64,000 bases of DNA from Gemmatimonadota bacterium. GTDB taxonomy: Bacteria; Gemmatimonadota; Gemmatimonadetes; Longimicrobiales; Gaopeijiaceae. Positions 18,844 to 31,544 of this stretch are shown here, piece by piece (the stretch's first letter is position 1; each line of letters begins with the position of its first letter). The translations under genes were made by a program, and so were the position numbers. The DNA lies in contig JAJDTB010000030.1 of the NCBI GenBank assembly GCA_022827345.1, forward strand, positions 62,001 through 126,000. Reading direction: 5' to 3'. Under the pieces are notes generated by a model. The model saw only the letters and a program-made list of their open reading frames with translations. It searched no databases and was not told the DNA's origin.

Positions 18844-19814
18844 TGGCTGACGTACTGGCCGTAGCCGAAGTGAGGGACGGGGTTGTACAGAGCGTGTCCC
18901 GGGAGGTGGTCTCGGCCGCGCGCGGCATTGCGGATTCGCTGGGGGGCGCGGTCGACGTGGCCGCGGCGGGGGGGCCGGGTTGCGGGGCGGCGGCGTCCGG
19001 CCTGGGACGGCACGGGGCCGACCGGGTGCTCGCGGTGGAAGGGGCCGCGCAGGTCGATGTCCGCGCGACGGCGGTAGCCGAGCTCGTCCGCGCGGGGAGC
19101 TATGGGGCGGTCGTGTTCGCGGCGACGGGGCCGGGCAGGGATCTGGCTCCACGGGTCGCGGCCAAGCTGGCCTCGCCTCTCCTGACCGATGTGGTTGCCC
19201 TGGATGTCGACGGCGGCCGGATCGTGGCCACCCGCCCGGTCTTCGCCGGGAAGGCCCTGGCCCGCGTCCGGGCGCTCGGGACGCCGGCGCTCCTTTCCAT
19301 TCGGCCCAACGTATTCGCCGTGGCCGATTCTCCACGCGAGGCACAGGTCGAGGCCGTCTCGCCCGCGGCGGAGGCAGAGACGGGATACCGGGTCGGGGGA
19401 TTCGAAGCCTCTGCGGGTGCCGCGCTGGACGTGGCCGAGGCCGCCATCGTCGTTTCGGGCGGCCGCGGCATGAAGGACCCGGAGAACTGGCACATCCTCG
19501 AAGACCTGCGCGACGCGCTGGGCGACACGGCGGCGCTGGGGGCGTCCCGGGCCGTCGTCGACGCGGGTTGGCGCCCGCACGCGGAACAGGTCGGCCAGAC
19601 CGGCAAGACGGTTACGCCGAAGCTCTACCTGGCGATGGCCATCTCGGGAGCGATCCAGCACCTCGCCGGAATGCGCACCTCGGGCGTCATCGTAGCGGTC
19701 AACCGCGATCCCGATGCGCCGATCTTCGGCGTGGCCGACTACGGAATCGTGGGCGACGTCTTCGAGGTCGCCCCCGCGCTCGCGGCCGCCGTCCGGGAGC
19801 TGCGCGGCTCGTAG
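18843..19814 (+). CDS. etfA: Electron transfer flavoprotein alpha subunit
   Basis: [112 protein letters not shown]. Confidence 0.95.
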   Translation: MADVLAVAEVRDGVVQSVSREVVSAARGIADSLGGAVDVAAAGGPGCGAAASGLGRHGADRVLAVEGAAQVDVRATAVAELVRAGSYGAVVFAATGPGRDLAPRVAAKLASPLLTDVVALDVDGGRIVATRPVFAGKALARVRALGTPALLSIRPNVFAVADSPREAQVEAVSPAAEAETGYRVGGFEASAGAALDVAEAAIVVSGGRGMKDPENWHILEDLRDALGDTAALGASRAVVDAGWRPHAEQVGQTGKTVTPKLYLAMAISGAIQHLAGMRTSGVIVAVNRDPDAPIFGVADYGIVGDVFEVAPALAAAVRELRGS

Positions 19815-19851
19815 GTTCCGTCGGGCTCGGGCGGAAGCCGGCCGATTCCTC

Positions 19852-20352
19852 CTACGGCCGCCCCATGAACTGCACCGGGTCCACCTCCCGCCCCCACCGC
19901 CACACCTCCAGGTGCAGGTGCGGCCCGGTCACGTTCCCGGACGACCCCGTCTTGCCGATCACCGTGGACTTGGACACCTCCTCCAGCGGCGCGACGTCGA
20001 TTTCGGAGAGGTGCGCGTAGACGCTGAGCAGATCGGGGCCGTGGTCGATCCAGATCACATTGCCGTAACCGTCCATCGTCCCGGTGAAGCGGACCCGCCC
20101 GCCGAGGATCGGGCGCACCGGCGTCCCCACGTCCGCGGCCAGGTCCACTCCCCGGTGCAGGTCGGCGCCACCCTGGTTGCGGATGCCGAACGGGGACTTC
20201 AGCCCGCCGCGGACCGGCCATTGGGGCGTCTGGCACCCCGTGAGCGATCCCGCGGCCAACACGCTGATGACAATTGCGGCAACCGGCGCCGGCCTCAGGC
20301 CCCCGATGCCCGCGAGGATGCTCTGAACCGGATTCCCCGGGATCGACATCAT
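19852..20352 (-). CDS. M23-family (LytM-like) metallopeptidase, putative lipoprotein
   Basis: AAGSLTGCQTP; GADLHRGVDLAADVGTPVRPILGGRVRFTGTMDGYGNVIWIDHG...YAHLSEIDV...VTGPHLHLEVWRWGREVDPVQFM. Confidence 0.88.
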   Translation of the reverse strand: MMSIPGNPVQSILAGIGGLRPAPVAAIVISVLAAGSLTGCQTPQWPVRGGLKSPFGIRNQGGADLHRGVDLAADVGTPVRPILGGRVRFTGTMDGYGNVIWIDHGPDLLSVYAHLSEIDVAPLEEVSKSTVIGKTGSSGNVTGPHLHLEVWRWGREVDPVQFMGRP

Positions 20353-21626
20353 GACCTGCCCGGCAGCAGGATGACCTGCGCGGGCTCGTTCCGCTCGATC
20401 CGCGCGACGCCCTCGGGGACGATCGCCAGCCCGTCCGCGTCGCGCAGCGACCGCACCAGCCCGCTCCCCTGGGGCCCGGTCAGCGCGCAGCGCGCCGCGC
20501 CGCCGGCATCGGAGGGCGCCGAGAGGCTCACCCGGAAGAACTGCGTGAGTCCCCGGGGGGCGGACAACGCGGTCTCGGTGACGGCGGTGACGATTGTCCC
20601 GACCGGACGCGCGGACCCCGTCATCGCGCGCAGGTAGGGCGCGACGAACACGTGGAAGGTCACAAAGGCGGAAGCGGGGTTCCCCGGAAGACCGAACACC
20701 GGCAGCGCGGCGCCATCGGGCTGCAGGTGCCCGAACGAGAGCGGACTGCCGGGGCGCATGCGCGCGCGCCAGAAATCCAGCCGGAACGAGAGCTCCAGCA
20801 GGATCCGCTTGAGGAGGTCCTTCTCGCCCATGGACGCGCCCCCTGTCGACACCAGCACGTCGACGCCTTCGACCGAGCCCAGCGCCTCCGTCAGCGCCTC
20901 CCGGTCGTCCGGAGCAACCCCGAGGTCGACGGGAACGCCGCCCGCCTCCGCGACCGCCGCGGCGATCATGCCCCGATTGGTGTCCGGGATCGCCCTGCCT
21001 TCCACCACGCGATCGAAGCGATCCACGCCGACCAGCTCGTCGCCGCTCGACAGCACGCCGACCCGCGGCCGCCTATGGACCCGCACCCGGTCCGCGCCGC
21101 TGGCCAGGATGACGGGCAGGGTCCCCGAGTGCACGACCGCGCCGCTCGGGACGGTTTCGTCGCCGCGCTCCATGTCCTTGCCCGCAGTGCGGACGTGTTT
21201 GCCCAGATCATCGGTGCGGTGGATCACCACCGCCCCCGCGGACGCTTCACCGTCGGTGTGCTCCACGCGGATCACCGAGTCGAAGCCGACGGGGATGGGG
21301 CCGCCCGTCATCACCCGGACCGCTGCGCCGGGCGGGACATCCTCGAGCGGCACCGTCCCCGGGTAGGACTGTCCCGCTACCGGGAGGCGCAGATCGCCAT
21401 CGCCCCGCCCCGCCAGGTCGCCGCTCCGCACCGCGAACCCGTCCATCGCGCTGTTGGGCCACGAGGGGAGGGTGGCGCGGGCGGCCACCGGCTCCGCCAG
21501 GGATCGCCCGAGCGCGTGGGCGGGCGGCATCGACCTCGCCGGCATCGGCCGCGCATCGGCCAGAACGCGCTCAAGGGCGTCCCGGTACGACAGCCAGTCA
21601 GCCTCGAGGCGTTCGAAATCCGCCAT
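20349..21626 (-). CDS. moeA: Molybdopterin molybdenumtransferase
   Basis: LGRSLAEPVAARATLPSWPNSAMDGFAVR...VLSSGDELV...STGGASMGEKDLLKRIL...GLPGNPASAFVTFHVFV; stop overlaps the M23 start (ATGA). Confidence 0.95.
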   Translation of the reverse strand: MADFERLEADWLSYRDALERVLADARPMPARSMPPAHALGRSLAEPVAARATLPSWPNSAMDGFAVRSGDLAGRGDGDLRLPVAGQSYPGTVPLEDVPPGAAVRVMTGGPIPVGFDSVIRVEHTDGEASAGAVVIHRTDDLGKHVRTAGKDMERGDETVPSGAVVHSGTLPVILASGADRVRVHRRPRVGVLSSGDELVGVDRFDRVVEGRAIPDTNRGMIAAAVAEAGGVPVDLGVAPDDREALTEALGSVEGVDVLVSTGGASMGEKDLLKRILLELSFRLDFWRARMRPGSPLSFGHLQPDGAALPVFGLPGNPASAFVTFHVFVAPYLRAMTGSARPVGTIVTAVTETALSAPRGLTQFFRVSLSAPSDAGGAARCALTGPQGSGLVRSLRDADGLAIVPEGVARIERNEPAQVILLPGRS

Positions 21627-21638
21627 CGTGCCGGACGA

Positions 21639-22358
21639 TCAGAACCGCCAGCCGGCGCTCAGCGTCAGACCGTATCCGCGCACCCATTCGCTCTGTACAA
21701 CCGGCTCCGGTTCCATGTCGGAGTTCAGCGGACGCTTCTCGGGGTCGTCGAAGCCGCTGGGGGTGTTCAGCTTGAGCAGCGTGAGGCCGGCCTCGGCCTG
21801 GAGCATGAGCCTCGGGTGGACTTCGATCCTGAATCCCGTGCCGGCCGTCGCCGTGAATCCGGTCCCGAAGTCGTAGACGTCCTCGGGGAGGAGCACATCG
21901 GCGAACTCGCCCTGGCCCGCCACGTCGATGGCGATCCCCCCGCCCATGAACAGGTGGGGGCTGATGCGGTTCCAGGTGCGGCGTCCGGTCAGGCTGAAGT
22001 TGAGGCGGGCGTCGGCCATCAGCATGTGAACGTCGGTCTCGCCGATGGTCCGGTCGCCCACGGCGCGGCGCGGGTCCACGATGTCGCGGGTCGTGGGGAG
22101 GTAGCTTACGATCCCCTCGATGAACAGGGGGCCGCTGGCCTCCACCGCGTAGCGGGCGCCCATGAAGGAACCGGATTTCGGCCCGAGGTCGAGCGACCCG
22201 TTGGTGAGAAACATCGTGCCCCAGAGGAAGGAGGTCTCCTGGGCGCTCTCGATGAAGCGGTACGGGGACGGGATGGTCTGGCCCCGCGTTGAATCCGCCT
22301 GGGACAGAATCAGTATGGTCAGAAGCGCCGCGGTGCGGAGCGTGCGGGAGAGGATCAT
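21639..22358 (-). CDS. Outer-membrane beta-barrel-like protein
   Basis: MILSRTLRTAALLTILILSQADSTRGQ signal peptide, alternating amphipathic strands, terminal ...YGLTLSAGWRF. Confidence 0.65.
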   Translation of the reverse strand: MILSRTLRTAALLTILILSQADSTRGQTIPSPYRFIESAQETSFLWGTMFLTNGSLDLGPKSGSFMGARYAVEASGPLFIEGIVSYLPTTRDIVDPRRAVGDRTIGETDVHMLMADARLNFSLTGRRTWNRISPHLFMGGGIAIDVAGQGEFADVLLPEDVYDFGTGFTATAGTGFRIEVHPRLMLQAEAGLTLLKLNTPSGFDDPEKRPLNSDMEPEPVVQSEWVRGYGLTLSAGWRF

Positions 22359-22538
22359 CAATTCCGGTGAAGGGTCTGGTTTGCGCTGAACTCCAGTCAA
22401 TGTAATCTGATTCATTGCGGGTGGGTTTCCCATTTCAATCGGTTGCGTGACTCTTCATTGGCGAGTTTTCGTAGTGAGAGGGTGTTCATGGCGTCAAATG
22501 TTGCCGGCCCGGGCGCCGGTGAAGGGATCGGGTAGCTG

Positions 22539-23339
22539 ATGCGGTGCTCGACTTGCGGGGAAAACCTTGTCGCGGGTGAGGATCGGTGCCCCACCTGCGG
22601 AGCGGTGGTGGAACGGAGACAGGTGCCGGTCGCGAAGCGCAACGTGCGGCAGTGTCCGCGCTGCGGGCACCACAGCGAGGGCGTGCCCTACTTCCGCAAG
22701 ACCGGCCATCTCGCACTTCTGGTGGGCCTTAGCGTCTTCACCTACGGGATCGGCGGGCTGGTGTACTACGCCGCCCGCAGAAGGCACCGGGTGTGCCCCA
22801 ACTGCGGCCTGGGCTGGGAACACTCCCGGGAGCCCGGGGACGCGCATTCGCTGAATCCCGTCGGGGACGCGCCGGTCACCGCAGGCCGGACCGCCGCACC
22901 CCGGCGCGAGCACCGGTTGCCGCCGAGCGGGATCGGCAGACGGGTGTTCGGGGCGGGGTTGGGGATTCTGGCCGCGATCATCATCACGGCTGGAATAGCC
23001 GGCGGCGACGGACCCCCGATCGTGGTCGGCGCGCTGATGGGAATGGGGGGTTCGGGGCTGTTCATGTGGGGGTGGAGGGCGCTTCAGGAGCGGCGGCAGT
23101 CGGTGCTGCAGGCGCTCAACCGCAGGGTGCTGATGCTGGCGACCCGCCGGGGCGGCGTGCTCACCGTCACGGAGGTGGCGGCGGAGCTGGACCTGAGCCT
23201 CGAGGCGGCCGAGAAGGTGCTGATCGGGATGGATGACGGCTTCAGGGTGCGGTCCGACATCAGCGACGAGGGCGTGCTCTACTACGAGTTCCCGGAGGTC
23301 GTCCACCAGAAGAAGCTGCGGTCGGGCGGCTCCGCATAG
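22539..23339 (+). CDS. Zinc-ribbon membrane protein with C-terminal HTH-like segment
   Basis: CSTCGENLVAGEDRCPTCG, CPRCGHH, CPNCGLGW motifs, TM segments, then VTEVAAELDLSLEAAEKVLIGMDDGFRV. Confidence 0.6.
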   Translation: MRCSTCGENLVAGEDRCPTCGAVVERRQVPVAKRNVRQCPRCGHHSEGVPYFRKTGHLALLVGLSVFTYGIGGLVYYAARRRHRVCPNCGLGWEHSREPGDAHSLNPVGDAPVTAGRTAAPRREHRLPPSGIGRRVFGAGLGILAAIIITAGIAGGDGPPIVVGALMGMGGSGLFMWGWRALQERRQSVLQALNRRVLMLATRRGGVLTVTEVAAELDLSLEAAEKVLIGMDDGFRVRSDISDEGVLYYEFPEVVHQKKLRSGGSA

Positions 23340-23367
23340 CCGGGCGGAACGCCGGCCGCATTGGCGT

Positions 23368-23373
23368 TATAAT
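23368..23373 (+). promoter_or_regulatory. Possible -10 element (TATAAT) upstream of the small ORF 23451..23705
   Basis: Exact TATAAT in otherwise GC-rich sequence; no convincing -35 element. Confidence 0.3.
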
Positions 23374-23450
23374 GGATCGGAGTGCCAACTCCACCACAGA
23401 CGGAAATACGCCGCTCCCGGTGCTAACGCGGGATCATCCACGGACTGCCA

Positions 23451-23705
23451 ATGCGACAATTCACAGACGACCAGGGTGTTGAGTGGGTGGCCTCCGTGGC
23501 CACCGAAGAGGGCGGCGACTACAAGGGGCGGTTCTACCTTGTCATGCACCGCGCCGAGGGGCGGGCCGGCCCGGTCAGCCTCGTGGACGTGCGCTGGAAT
23601 TCGCGCAAGACGGCGGACCGCACCCTGGCCACCATGTCGAAGGTCGAAATGCGGCGGCGGCTGCGTTCGGCGATCGGCCGTGGCGGGGCGCGGTTGCCGG
23701 TCTGA
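23451..23705 (+). CDS. Small hypothetical protein (84 aa)
   Basis: MRQFTDDQGVEWVASVATEEGGDYKGRFYLVMHRAEGRAGPVSLVDVRWNSRKTADRTLATMSKVEMRRRLRSAIGRGGARLPV; plausible composition and placement. Confidence 0.55.
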   Translation: MRQFTDDQGVEWVASVATEEGGDYKGRFYLVMHRAEGRAGPVSLVDVRWNSRKTADRTLATMSKVEMRRRLRSAIGRGGARLPV

Positions 23706-23729
23706 TCTCCCGGGTGGGGAAGCGCCGTT

Positions 23730-24194
23730 TCAGGCGCAGGAGGCGCAGACGCCTGTGAACTCGAGCCGGTATCCGGTTACGTGGAAGCCCGGGCATACGT
23801 CGCTGGCGGTCATCATCTCGGTGGGCAGGCTGCCCGGCACGTCCATGACGGCCCCGCAACGGTTGCACCGCGCGTGGTGGTGCGGGTCGGTGCGCCCGTC
23901 GTACCTGGATGACCCGTCGGAATAGCTCAGCTTGATCGCCATGCCGCACCCGACCAGCGTCTCGAGGTTCTTGTAGACGGTCGCGAGGGAGATCGCGGGC
24001 AGCTGCGCTCTCACCCCGTGAAAGACCTCTTCGGCGGTGGGATGCGTGTCCGTTCCCGCGAGGAACCGGTGGACGGCGCCTCTCTGCTCGGTAAACCTGT
24101 GCCCGAACGCCTCCAGCGCCTCGCGCAGGCGGTCACTCTCGACGGATGCTTGGACGGGTGGGGACAACCTGGCCCTCCTCAGGCGAAAGCCCAT
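23730..24194 (-). CDS. Fur-family transcriptional regulator (PerR-like)
   Basis: RFTEQRGAVHRFLAGTDTHPTAEEVFHGVRAQLPAISLATVYKNLETLVGCGMAIKLSYSDGSSRYDGRTDPHHHARCNRCGAVMDV...FTGVCASCA. Confidence 0.93.
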   Translation of the reverse strand: MGFRLRRARLSPPVQASVESDRLREALEAFGHRFTEQRGAVHRFLAGTDTHPTAEEVFHGVRAQLPAISLATVYKNLETLVGCGMAIKLSYSDGSSRYDGRTDPHHHARCNRCGAVMDVPGSLPTEMMTASDVCPGFHVTGYRLEFTGVCASCA

Positions 24195-24446
24195 CGCTCA
24201 CATGAAGTTAGGATGTAGGCGCCGAGCTTCCGTGTCAACCCGGAGGGCACGAGCCCCGACTACGGCGGGGTTGCAGCGAGCCGGGACGCGCCATGCTCCC
24301 GGGCGGAGTGTTGCCTCCGGGCCGTCCGCCGAACCATACTCGAAGGCCGGCAAATCACCCCTTGCAACGCATGGATGCCGCTGCCGCATGCGCACGAGCC
24401 TCGGCCTGAACCCTATCGACGCCCTCTTCCCACCGGAGAACCCTGA

Positions 24447-26402
<1,956 letters not shown>

Positions 26403-26479
26403 CGCGATTCGCGGAGACACCCGGCTGCGGCGTTTCGGGTTGTGCTGGAGCCGCGTGGACCGACTGGGCACATGAGCAT

Positions 26480-26521
26480 TATGTAATGTTCGCTTTACAT
26501 AATGTAAAGTATACTTTACAT
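26480..26521 (-). repeat. Tandem pair of 21-bp dyad-symmetric units: ATGTAAAGTATACTTTACATT / ATGTAAAGCGAACATTACATA (minus strand)
   Basis: Direct reading. Unit 1 contains a perfect 20-bp palindrome ATGTAAAGTATACTTTACAT (26502-26521) and overlaps the ATG-TAA end of the acyltransferase gene. Same unit family as 51626-51667. Confidence 0.85.
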
Positions 26522-27388
26522 ATTGTCTGCCAGCGGATCCACGGTCGGCGGCCGCCGCCGGCCCCCCGGCTTCCGCTTGACCAGCTTCGCCGGCACGCCC
26601 ACGTGCACCCCGCCGGCCTCGGTGTCGCGGCTCACCAGGGCCCCGGCGCCCACCATCGAATCCGGGGCGAGGGTGGTCCCGGCGAGCACGGTGGCGTGGT
26701 AGGCGATCCGGACTCCGTCGCCGATGACGGTGCGGGGCGTGCGCACGTCGCGCGGATCGCCGATGTGGTGGCTGTGCGAGTAGACGTTCACGAAGTCCGA
26801 GACCGACGCGCCGTCGCCGATCCTGATTCCGCCCCGGTCGTCGAGCAGCACGTGCCGGTGCACGACCACGTCGTCGCCCACCTCCATCCGGTAGCCGAAG
26901 CTCAGCTTCACGAAATGGAACGCCTTGAAGTTCCTGCCGCAGCGGGCGAAGATGTGCCGGGCCAGGATGCGCCGGAACTTCACGCCCAGGTGCACGTTCT
27001 CTCCCAGCAGGCTCTTGTCGAACATCTCCCACAGCCAGATCAGCGGCTTGACCCTGTAGTAGCGATCGAGATCGGTATCCGCGTAGTACTCCGGCTCGAG
27101 CGTGACATTCCGCGGATCGAGCTGGTCGCGGAGGATGTCCACCGCAAGCGAGGGGCGGGCCGCGGGGCGTTCGGCTCCCGCCCGGCGCCCGGCTTCCTCG
27201 GTCCGCCCGGTTCCGCCGGGGAAGTAGATCTCCTCCAGGACCCGCCGGCACAGCTCGTTGCGGTCGGTTTCCGGGTCGGACAATTCCTCCTCCATGCCTG
27301 CCAGCCAGCGCCCGTAGCGATCGGCCGCGGCCTCGCCGATCGCGACGCTCCGCAGGGGGAGGAAGCGGTACTCGCCGCCGGAGGACAT
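26516..27388 (-). CDS. Hexapeptide-repeat (left-handed beta-helix) acyltransferase with ~130 aa N-terminal extension
   Basis: GYRMEVGDDVVVHRHVLLDDRGGIRIGDGASVSDFVNVYSHSHHIGD...TVIGDGVRIAYHATVLAGTTLAPDSMVGAGALVSRDTEAGGVHVGVPAKLVKRK; likely start MSSGGEYRFLPL at 27388. Confidence 0.85.
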   Translation of the reverse strand: MSSGGEYRFLPLRSVAIGEAAADRYGRWLAGMEEELSDPETDRNELCRRVLEEIYFPGGTGRTEEAGRRAGAERPAARPSLAVDILRDQLDPRNVTLEPEYYADTDLDRYYRVKPLIWLWEMFDKSLLGENVHLGVKFRRILARHIFARCGRNFKAFHFVKLSFGYRMEVGDDVVVHRHVLLDDRGGIRIGDGASVSDFVNVYSHSHHIGDPRDVRTPRTVIGDGVRIAYHATVLAGTTLAPDSMVGAGALVSRDTEAGGVHVGVPAKLVKRKPGGRRRPPTVDPLADNM

Positions 27389-27515
27389 TGCGTCGTTACC
27401 TGTCCATGCGCTTGAGAAAACCGGCGCCGCCGGCCGCGGGGCCGTTGCGGCGACTCTGTGCACGATAATAAACCCTTGCTTGCGCCCGAGGTCCATCAAC
27501 GGCTTCATTAAGGGG

Positions 27516-29467
<1,952 letters not shown>

Positions 29468-29470
29468 CCC

Positions 29471-30964
29471 ATGTGGCACAGCGCACTGAGGCTCGCGGTC
29501 GTCCGGGGTACCCTGGCCGTGGCGGCATTGTCCCCGATCGGCTGCGCCCGGCAGCCCCCGCTTCCGCTCGCCCCTTCCCCCGCCGGGCAGCCCGTCGAGG
29601 TCCGCGAACCGGTGGAACGCGAGCCGGTTCGCGCTCCGGAGCCACGGGGTGAGCCGGAAGTGGTTGGGAAGGCCCCCGCGAGTGATGCCGTGGACCTCTT
29701 CGCCGCCGATCCGATTGTGACCTCGGGCCAGGCAGGGGACGAGGGGATCGACGACCGGGTCGAATGGTGGCTGAACCTCTGGCAGACCCGGTCCCGGGAC
29801 GCATTCGTGCGCGGCCTTTCGCGGATGGGCAGCTACGAGGACCTGGTCACCGCCGAGCTGGCAGCCAGGGACCTTCCTCCATCCCTCCTCTACCTGCCGC
29901 TGATCGAGGCCAACTACTACCCGACCGCGGTGTCGCCGGCGGGGGCCGGCGGGCTGTGGCAGTTCATGCCGCGCACCGCCCGCTGGATGGGGCTGACGGT
30001 GAATTCACTGATCGATCAGCGTTTCGACGCCTTCGCCGCAACGCCCTTGGCGCTCGATTATCTGCTGGACCTGAACGAGCAGTTCCAGTCGTGGTTCCTC
30101 ACCCTCGCGGCCTACAACGCCGGACCGGGCCGGGTGGAGCAGGCGATACAGCGCCACGGACGCGGCCAGCCCCGCGACGATCGGCTCTTCCTGGGCATCC
30201 GCGACCGGCTCCCCGCCGAAACCCGCGACTTCATCCCCAAGTTCCTGGCGGCGGTGAGGATGGCCAGCGATCCCGAACGCCACGGCATATCCGGCGTGCC
30301 GAGGGCGTCACCGCCGTCCTTTGACACCGTCGCCATCGACGGCCCGGCCTCGATCGACGTGATCGCGGATGTGGCGGGGGTCGGCCTGGAGGAGGTGAGG
30401 GATCTGAATCCTCACATCGTGCTGGGGATGACTCCCGGGGGCGGCTCGACCGTAGTCCGTCTCCCGGCTGGCTCCGCCGAGGGGTTCGCCGGACGGTTCG
30501 CGGCGATCCCCCTCCGGAATCGCGTCAACAGACACATCGTCTCCGCGGGCGAGACCCTCTCGCACATCGCGCTGGACTATCGCATCTCGCTGGCTGAGCT
30601 GCGGGGGGCGAACCCCGGGGTGTCACCGAGGCGCCTTCAGATCGGCAGCGTGCTGATCGTGCCGGGGATGCGGCGCGACTCCGGGGAGCCCGCGGCTGCC
30701 GTGGCTGGGCCGGGTCCGGACGACCCGCCGATTGCGGATGACCTTCCGGAAGCAGGATCGGGCGAAGACGCTTCGTCAGCGGGGACCGACCGTGCCGCAC
30801 CGACGGGCGGCGAGGTCGTGCACGTGGTCACCCGGGGCGAGAGCCTGTGGCTGATCGCGAGGTTGTACGGTGTCGAGCTGGCACGCCTGCGTGCACGCAA
30901 CGGAATCGGCGAGGGCGCCCTGGTACACCCGGGCGACAGCATCCGGATACCGGCGGCGCGATAG
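29471..30964 (+). CDS. Lytic transglycosylase (MltD-like, SLT domain) with LysM repeats
   Basis: LPPSLLYLPLIEANYYPTAVSPAGAGGLWQFMPRTARWMGLTVNSLIDQRFDAFAATPLALDYL...AAYNAGPGRVEQAI; LysM: HIVSAGETLSHIALDYRISLAELRGANPGV and HVVTRGESLWLIARLYGVELARLRARNGI. Confidence 0.94.
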   Translation: MWHSALRLAVVRGTLAVAALSPIGCARQPPLPLAPSPAGQPVEVREPVEREPVRAPEPRGEPEVVGKAPASDAVDLFAADPIVTSGQAGDEGIDDRVEWWLNLWQTRSRDAFVRGLSRMGSYEDLVTAELAARDLPPSLLYLPLIEANYYPTAVSPAGAGGLWQFMPRTARWMGLTVNSLIDQRFDAFAATPLALDYLLDLNEQFQSWFLTLAAYNAGPGRVEQAIQRHGRGQPRDDRLFLGIRDRLPAETRDFIPKFLAAVRMASDPERHGISGVPRASPPSFDTVAIDGPASIDVIADVAGVGLEEVRDLNPHIVLGMTPGGGSTVVRLPAGSAEGFAGRFAAIPLRNRVNRHIVSAGETLSHIALDYRISLAELRGANPGVSPRRLQIGSVLIVPGMRRDSGEPAAAVAGPGPDDPPIADDLPEAGSGEDASSAGTDRAAPTGGEVVHVVTRGESLWLIARLYGVELARLRARNGIGEGALVHPGDSIRIPAAR

Positions 30965-31006
30965 TCTCCGCGGCGCGGGCGCAGAGCGCGAAGCCGTCGG
31001 CTTCCG

Positions 31007-31522
31007 CTACGGCGCGGATGCGTCTCCGGACTTCCAGTCCCCGGAGCGTCCCCCGGACTTCTCGACCAGCCGGATCGACTCGATCGTCATGCCGCGGTCG
31101 ACCGCCTTCAGCATGTCGTACGCCGTCAACAGCGCCACCGCCACCGCGGTCAGCGCCTCCATCTCGACGCCGGTGCGGCCGCTGATCGTCGCGGTGGCGG
31201 TCACCCGCAGTCCCGGCAGCGCCGCATCGAGTTCGATGTCCACGCTCACGCCGGCCTCGGGCAGGACGTGACACAGCGGAATGAGCTCGCCGGCGCGCTT
31301 TCCTCCCATGATCCCCGCGACCCGTGCGACCTGCTCTACGTCGCCCTTGGGGTTGCAGCCGGTGGAGAGCAGCTCCCAGGCCCGCTCGGAGCACCGCAGC
31401 AAGCCCCGGGCGACCGCGCGCCTGGCGGTGATCTCCTTGTCGGTCACATCCACCATCTTCGCCTTGCCCTCGGCGTCGAGGTGGGTGAGCGCGTCGAGCC
31501 CTTCGCGATCCGGGTCTGTCAT
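31007..31522 (-). CDS. moaC: Cyclic pyranopterin monophosphate synthase
   Basis: LTHLDAEGKAKMVDVTDKEITARRAVARG...AGIMGGKRAGELIPLCHVLP...GRTGVEMEALTAVAVALLTAYDMLKAVDRGMTIESIRLVEKSGGRSG. Confidence 0.96.
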   Translation of the reverse strand: MTDPDREGLDALTHLDAEGKAKMVDVTDKEITARRAVARGLLRCSERAWELLSTGCNPKGDVEQVARVAGIMGGKRAGELIPLCHVLPEAGVSVDIELDAALPGLRVTATATISGRTGVEMEALTAVAVALLTAYDMLKAVDRGMTIESIRLVEKSGGRSGDWKSGDASAP

Positions 31523-31544
31523 CTTGAACGCAGCCTGTGGGGTG

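Noticed and set aside
18094-19814. etfBA as part of an electron-bifurcating or nitrogen-fixation (FixABCX) cluster
   Set aside because: No FixC/FixX, acyl-CoA dehydrogenase or bcd-type partner is adjacent, so ordinary ETF is the better call.
26480-26521. Palindromic repeat as a bidirectional rho-independent terminator
   Set aside because: The position between convergent genes fits, but the stems are AT-rich without a GC stem or following T-tract, and the same unit occurs at 51626-51667 upstream of a co-directional gene. A termination role is not excluded but is not supported.
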